From assembly GCA_963743035.1 (NCBI GenBank), contig CAVUOB010000005.1, forward strand, positions 124,001 through 188,000: a stretch of DNA of 64,000 nucleotides. The letters run 5' to 3'. Positions 60,905-64,000 of the stretch are shown in pieces. The translations under genes were made by a program, and so were the position numbers. This DNA is from PALSA-911 sp963743035. Lineage in GTDB: Bacteria > Pseudomonadota > Alphaproteobacteria > Acetobacterales > Acetobacteraceae. How positions within the stretch are numbered: position 1 is the first letter of the stretch; every line of letters begins with the position of its first letter. Under the pieces are notes generated by a model that ran no database searches, was not told the DNA's origin, and saw nothing but the letters and a program-made list of their open reading frames with translations.

Positions 60905-61687
60905 TCAGCTCTCGCGGACGACCGGGTTGCGCAGCGTGCCGATGCCGGTGATCTCCACTTCGCACACGTCGCCGTGCTTCATGTTCTCGGTGGCGCCTTC
61001 GGTGCCCATCCAGACCATGTCGCCGGGCACCAGCGTCAGGTAGCGCGTCATCGCCACCAGGAAATCGACCACGCCGAAGATCATGTCGTTGGTCGGGAAC
61101 TGGATCAGCTCCTTGCCGTTCACGCGGACCTTGGTGACCAGCTTCGACAGGTCCACATCGGTCTCGATCCACGGCCCCATCGGCGCGAAGGTGTCGGTGT
61201 TCTTCGCGCGCCACAGCGTGCGGTCGGATTTCTGCCAGGTGCGCTCGCTGACATCGTTGCCGATCGTATAGCCCAGCACGCAGTCCAGCGCGTTTTCCCG
61301 TGTCAGGTGCTTGGCCTTCTTGCCGATCACCACGACCAGCTCGCCCTCGTACTGCACCTTTTCGGTGGCGTCCTTCGGGATGACGATGGCGTCGTCATGC
61401 GCGACCAACGAGTTGTTGGCGCGGTAGCCGACATCCGGGTTCGGCGGCAGCACGGCGGGCTGGCCGATCTTGGCGGCGACCTCTCGCACATGCCCGGCAT
61501 AGTTCAGGCCGCAGGCGTAAAAGGTTTGCGGTTCGAACGGGATCAGCAATTTGGCATCGGCCAGCTTCACGCTGGCGCCGGCCTTCTTCCATTCTCCGAA
61601 GGGCGTGCCGCTGACCGGCTGGATGCTGTCGCCCTCGACGATGCCGTAGGTAGCGGTGCCGTTATTGTCGAACCGTGCCCAGCGCAT
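60905..61687 (-). CDS. Fumarylacetoacetate hydrolase family protein
   Basis: A 260-residue FAH-fold protein. It has FYACGLNYAGHVREVA, the acidic metal ligands in YEGELVVVIGKKAKHL, YTIGNDVSERTWQKSDRTLWRAKNTDTFAPMGPWIETD, and the GDMVWMGTEGATENM end loop. Family members cleave or decarboxylate beta-diketo acids (acylpyruvases, 2-hydroxyhepta-diene-dioate isomerases). It lies about 60 bp after an acyl-CoA synthetase gene on the same strand; together they suggest degradation of an aromatic or branched acid. Confidence 0.9.
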   Translation of the reverse strand: MRWARFDNNGTATYGIVEGDSIQPVSGTPFGEWKKAGASVKLADAKLLIPFEPQTFYACGLNYAGHVREVAAKIGQPAVLPPNPDVGYRANNSLVAHDDAIVIPKDATEKVQYEGELVVVIGKKAKHLTRENALDCVLGYTIGNDVSERTWQKSDRTLWRAKNTDTFAPMGPWIETDVDLSKLVTKVRVNGKELIQFPTNDMIFGVVDFLVAMTRYLTLVPGDMVWMGTEGATENMKHGDVCEVEITGIGTLRNPVVRES

Positions 61688-61747
61688 ATGCGTTCACTCC
61701 CCATCGGACGATTATGGGGCAAACCTAGCCATATCCCGCCAGGCTGG

Positions 61748-63439
61748 CTAGGCGGTGGCCGCCGCCTGAACCCCGAGCTCGGCGACCATCTTCTCCCGCA
61801 TCAGGAATTTCTGCATCTTGCCCGTCACCGTCATCGGGAACTCCTCGACGAAGCGCACATGGCGCGGGATCTTGTAATGCGCGATCTGGCCCTGGCAGAA
61901 GGCGCGCACGTCCTCGGCGGTCATGGTTTCGCCGGCGCGCAGTTTCACCCAGGCGCAGATCTCCTCGCCGTAGCGCTCGTCCGGCACGCCGAAGACCTGC
62001 ACGTCCTGGATCTTCGGGTGGCGGTAGAGGAATTCCTCGACCTCGCGCGGATAGACGTTCTCCCCGCCGCGGATCACCAGGTCCTTGATGCGCCCGACGA
62101 TGTTGCAATAGCCGTCGGCGTCGATCGTCGCCAGGTCGCCGGTGTGCATCCAGCGCGCGGGGTCGATCGCCTGCGCCGTGCGCTCCGGATCGTCCCAATA
62201 GCCGAGCATCACGGAATAGCCGCGGGTGCAGAGCTCGGCTGGCGTGCCGCGCGGCACGATGCGGCCCTCGGCGTCGACGATCTTCACTTCCAGATGCGGA
62301 TGCACGCGCCCGACCGTGGAGACCTGCTTTTCGATCGGGTCGCCGATCGCGGTCTGGGTGCTGACCGGGCTGGTCTCGGTCATGCCGTAGCCGATGGTGA
62401 TCTCGGTCAGGTGCATGGTTTCCACGCAGCGGCGCATCACCTCGATCGGACAGGGGGCGCCGGCCATCATGCCGGTGCGCAGGCTGGACAGGTCGAAGCG
62501 GCTGAACTCGGGATGTTCCAGCTCGGCGATGAACATGGTGGGCACGCCGTACAGCGAGGTGCAGCGCTCCTCCGCCACGGTCTGCAACGTGGCGAGCGGG
62601 TCGAAGCCCTCGCCGGGGAACACCATCGCAGCCCCGTGGGTGATGCAGGCGAGGTTGCCGATCACCATGCCGAAGCAGTGATACAGCGGCACCGGGATGC
62701 ACACCTTGTCCTGTTCGGTGTAGCGCATGGTTTCGCCGATGAAGAAGCCGTTGTTCAGCACGTTATGATGCGTCAGCGTGGCGCCCTTCGGCGCGCCCGT
62801 GGTGCCGGAGGTGAACTGGATGTTGATGGGATCGTCGAACTGCAGGCGGCGCGCCAGTTCCGACAGCCGCGCCCGCTGCGCCGCCCCGCCCAGGCGCAGG
62901 ACGTGGTCGAAGGCGAACATGCCGGGGGCCTTCGGGCCGCCGATCTGGATCACCGTTTCCAGCTTCGGGAGTTTTTCCGCATTCAGCCTGCCCGGCGTGG
63001 AGCCGGCCAGTTCCGGCGCCAGCGTGTTCACCATGCCGATATAATCGCTGGTCTTGAACGCGGTGGCGGTGACCAGCGCGCGGCAGCCGACCTTGTTCAG
63101 CGCGTATTCCAGTTCCGACAACCGGTAGGCCGGGTTGATGTTGACCATGATGATCCCGGCCTTCGCGGTGGCGAATTGCGTGATCACCCATTCGGCGCAA
63201 TTGGGCGCCCAGATCGCCACCCGGTCCCCCGGCTCCAGCCCCAGCGCCAGCAGCCCGGTAGCGAAGGCGTTCACCCGCTCGCTCAGTTCCCGGTAGGTCC
63301 AACGGATGTCCTGCTGGCGCACGGTCAGCCCGGGGCGATCGCCATGGCGGGCGGCGGTCCGGTCGAACACCACGCCGATCGTCTCGCCGATCAGGGGCGT
63401 ATTCATCGCGCCGTGCACGTAGCTAAGGGCTGCTGTCAT
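61748..63439 (-). CDS. Fatty-acyl-CoA synthetase (AMP-binding)
   Basis: A 563-residue adenylate-forming ligase. The ATP motif FTSGTTGAPKGATLTHHNV, the YGMTETSPVSTQT motif, the hinge region GRIKDLVIRGGENVYPREVEEFL, and the final lysine in TVTGKMQKFLMR are all present. This pattern fits FadD3/AcsA-like synthetases for medium-chain or branched acyl groups. GGGAGGAC precedes the ATG at 63439; the frame open to 63799 overlaps the divergent gene. It shares a divergent promoter region with an isovaleryl-CoA dehydrogenase gene, hinting at leucine/isovalerate catabolism. Confidence 0.92.
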   Translation of the reverse strand: MTAALSYVHGAMNTPLIGETIGVVFDRTAARHGDRPGLTVRQQDIRWTYRELSERVNAFATGLLALGLEPGDRVAIWAPNCAEWVITQFATAKAGIIMVNINPAYRLSELEYALNKVGCRALVTATAFKTSDYIGMVNTLAPELAGSTPGRLNAEKLPKLETVIQIGGPKAPGMFAFDHVLRLGGAAQRARLSELARRLQFDDPINIQFTSGTTGAPKGATLTHHNVLNNGFFIGETMRYTEQDKVCIPVPLYHCFGMVIGNLACITHGAAMVFPGEGFDPLATLQTVAEERCTSLYGVPTMFIAELEHPEFSRFDLSSLRTGMMAGAPCPIEVMRRCVETMHLTEITIGYGMTETSPVSTQTAIGDPIEKQVSTVGRVHPHLEVKIVDAEGRIVPRGTPAELCTRGYSVMLGYWDDPERTAQAIDPARWMHTGDLATIDADGYCNIVGRIKDLVIRGGENVYPREVEEFLYRHPKIQDVQVFGVPDERYGEEICAWVKLRAGETMTAEDVRAFCQGQIAHYKIPRHVRFVEEFPMTVTGKMQKFLMREKMVAELGVQAAATA

Positions 63440-63550
63440 TCTGTCCTCCCCCAGGCTCTGCTGTTGACCAGCATGCGGCCCGCCGCCCCAATTGTGCAAT
63501 AATCCAGAATGATCGCGGGGCTGGCGCAGGCATGAGGCTTGTGGCATATA

Positions 63551-63564
63551 CTTCGATATCGAAG
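63551..63564. promoter_or_regulatory. 14-bp perfect palindrome between divergent catabolic genes
   Basis: CTTCGATATCGAAG lies 15 bp before the start of the isovaleryl-CoA dehydrogenase gene and 112 bp before the divergent synthetase gene. Its symmetry and place suit an operator for a dimeric regulator. Only one copy is seen, and no regulator gene is in the window. Confidence 0.5.
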
Positions 63565-63578
63565 CAATAGGGATCAGG

Positions 63579-64000
63579 ATGGCAACCCTTCCGAACCGTC
63601 TCCCCGGCCTCAATTTCGACCTCGGCGAGACCGCCGACATGCTGCGCAGCACCGTGGAGGTGTTCGCCGCCGACGAAATCGCGCCGCGCGCGGCCGCCAT
63701 CGACCGGGACAACCAGTTCCCCGCCGATCTCTGGCGCAAGCTGGGCGATCTCGGCGTGCTCGGCGTTACCGTGGAGGAGGAATACGGCGGCGCCGGCATG
63801 GGCTATCTGGAGCATGTGGTGGCGATGGAGGAGATTTCGCGCGCCTCGGCCTCGGTCGGGCTGTCCTACGGGGCGCATTCCAACCTCTGCGTGAACCAGA
63901 TCCGCCGCAACGGCACCGAGGCGCAGCGGCGGGCCTATCTGCCGAAGCTGATCTCCGGCGAGCATGTCGGCGCGCTGGCGATGAGCGAGCCGGGCGCGGG
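63579..64000 (+). CDS. Isovaleryl-CoA dehydrogenase (partial, runs off the window)
   Basis: The first 140 codons of an acyl-CoA dehydrogenase: MATLPNRLPGLNFDLGETADMLRSTVEVFAADEIAPRAA, then DRDNQFPADLWRKLGDLGVLGVTVEEEYGGAGMGYLEHVVAMEEISRASASVGLSYGAHSNLCVNQIRRNG, then GALAMSEPGAG. The block SVGLSYGAHSNLCVNQI is characteristic of isovaleryl-CoA dehydrogenase, the third step of leucine breakdown. The ATG at 63579 follows 'gggatcagg'. The 3' part is outside the window. Confidence 0.88.
   Translation, partial: MATLPNRLPGLNFDLGETADMLRSTVEVFAADEIAPRAAAIDRDNQFPADLWRKLGDLGVLGVTVEEEYGGAGMGYLEHVVAMEEISRASASVGLSYGAHSNLCVNQIRRNGTEAQRRAYLPKLISGEHVGALAMSEPGA

Noticed and set aside
60863..63502. An 879-codon open frame on the plus strand
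   Set aside because: Antisense shadow of the FAH and acyl-CoA synthetase genes; low-complexity His/Arg/Asp content and no recognisable motif.

Overview
The window is about 64 kb of high-GC DNA from an alphaproteobacterium, probably a Rhodospirillales/Acetobacteraceae-type chromosome. That placement is inference. It rests on gene content (several Liv-type ABC transporters, CaiB/BaiF CoA-transferases, a TRAP transporter, a PEP-CTERM protein, an AtuA/DUF4387 pair) and on protein style; no rRNA or other marker is present.

Layout. 1-28.9 kb is ordinary chromosome: an FkbM methyltransferase; tRNA-Lys(CTT); a livHMGF operon (livM frameshifted); a small ChaB/CopC/OmpA group; a PEP-CTERM protein; a ThDP enzyme (frameshifted) with an Asp/Glu-racemase-like partner; a lone Liv-type binding protein; an unusual pairing of a GltI-like binding protein with a DAACS symporter; a minus-strand run (livG-F-H-M-K, SDR, AhpD-like, PRISE-type SDR); a MaoC hydratase; two Hsp20 chaperones; and acyl-CoA dehydrogenase, CoA-transferase and GST. 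29.0-36.4 kb is an insertion-sequence scrap-yard: IS4, a decayed IS110, a 5'-truncated IS66 and a frameshifted IS5, with a second CoA-transferase among them. 46.2-46.8 kb is a truncated IS3 element. 46.8-64 kb returns to ordinary chromosome: a truncated GNAT, TrmO, ADH, PncA-like, a TRAP transporter, an epimerase, an FHA-PP2C phosphatase, AtuA/DUF4387, small exported proteins, a second LivK with a VOC protein, HIBADH-like, FAH, acyl-CoA synthetase and the start of an isovaleryl-CoA dehydrogenase gene.

The most interesting part lies between the IS5 and IS3 elements (36.36-46.19 kb): a compact stress/lipid-modification island. An ECF sigma factor and a ChrR-type zinc anti-sigma factor, with all expected zinc ligands, sit in the centre. 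Leftward runs an FAD amine-oxidase-like protein, DUF1365, a cyclopropane-fatty-acid-synthase family methyltransferase and a broken SDR. Rightward run an alpha/beta hydrolase, a DUF1295 membrane protein, a second CFA-type methyltransferase, a membrane protein, DUF2177 and DUF2147. Four intergenic sites share the pattern TGATC(C/T)-18 bp-TANN(A/T)A in the right place and orientation to drive all four transcription units. This looks like a self-contained RpoE-ChrR regulon (the singlet-oxygen response known from Rhodobacter sphaeroides) devoted to chemical modification of membrane fatty acids, possibly a furan/methyl-branched fatty-acid pathway. A second ECF sigma gene at its right edge was cut by IS3.

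Several single-base frameshifts occur, many of them in or beside homopolymer runs (livM, the ThDP enzyme, IS4, IS110, IS5, IS3). Some may be sequencing errors; those in the insertion sequences may be real decay.
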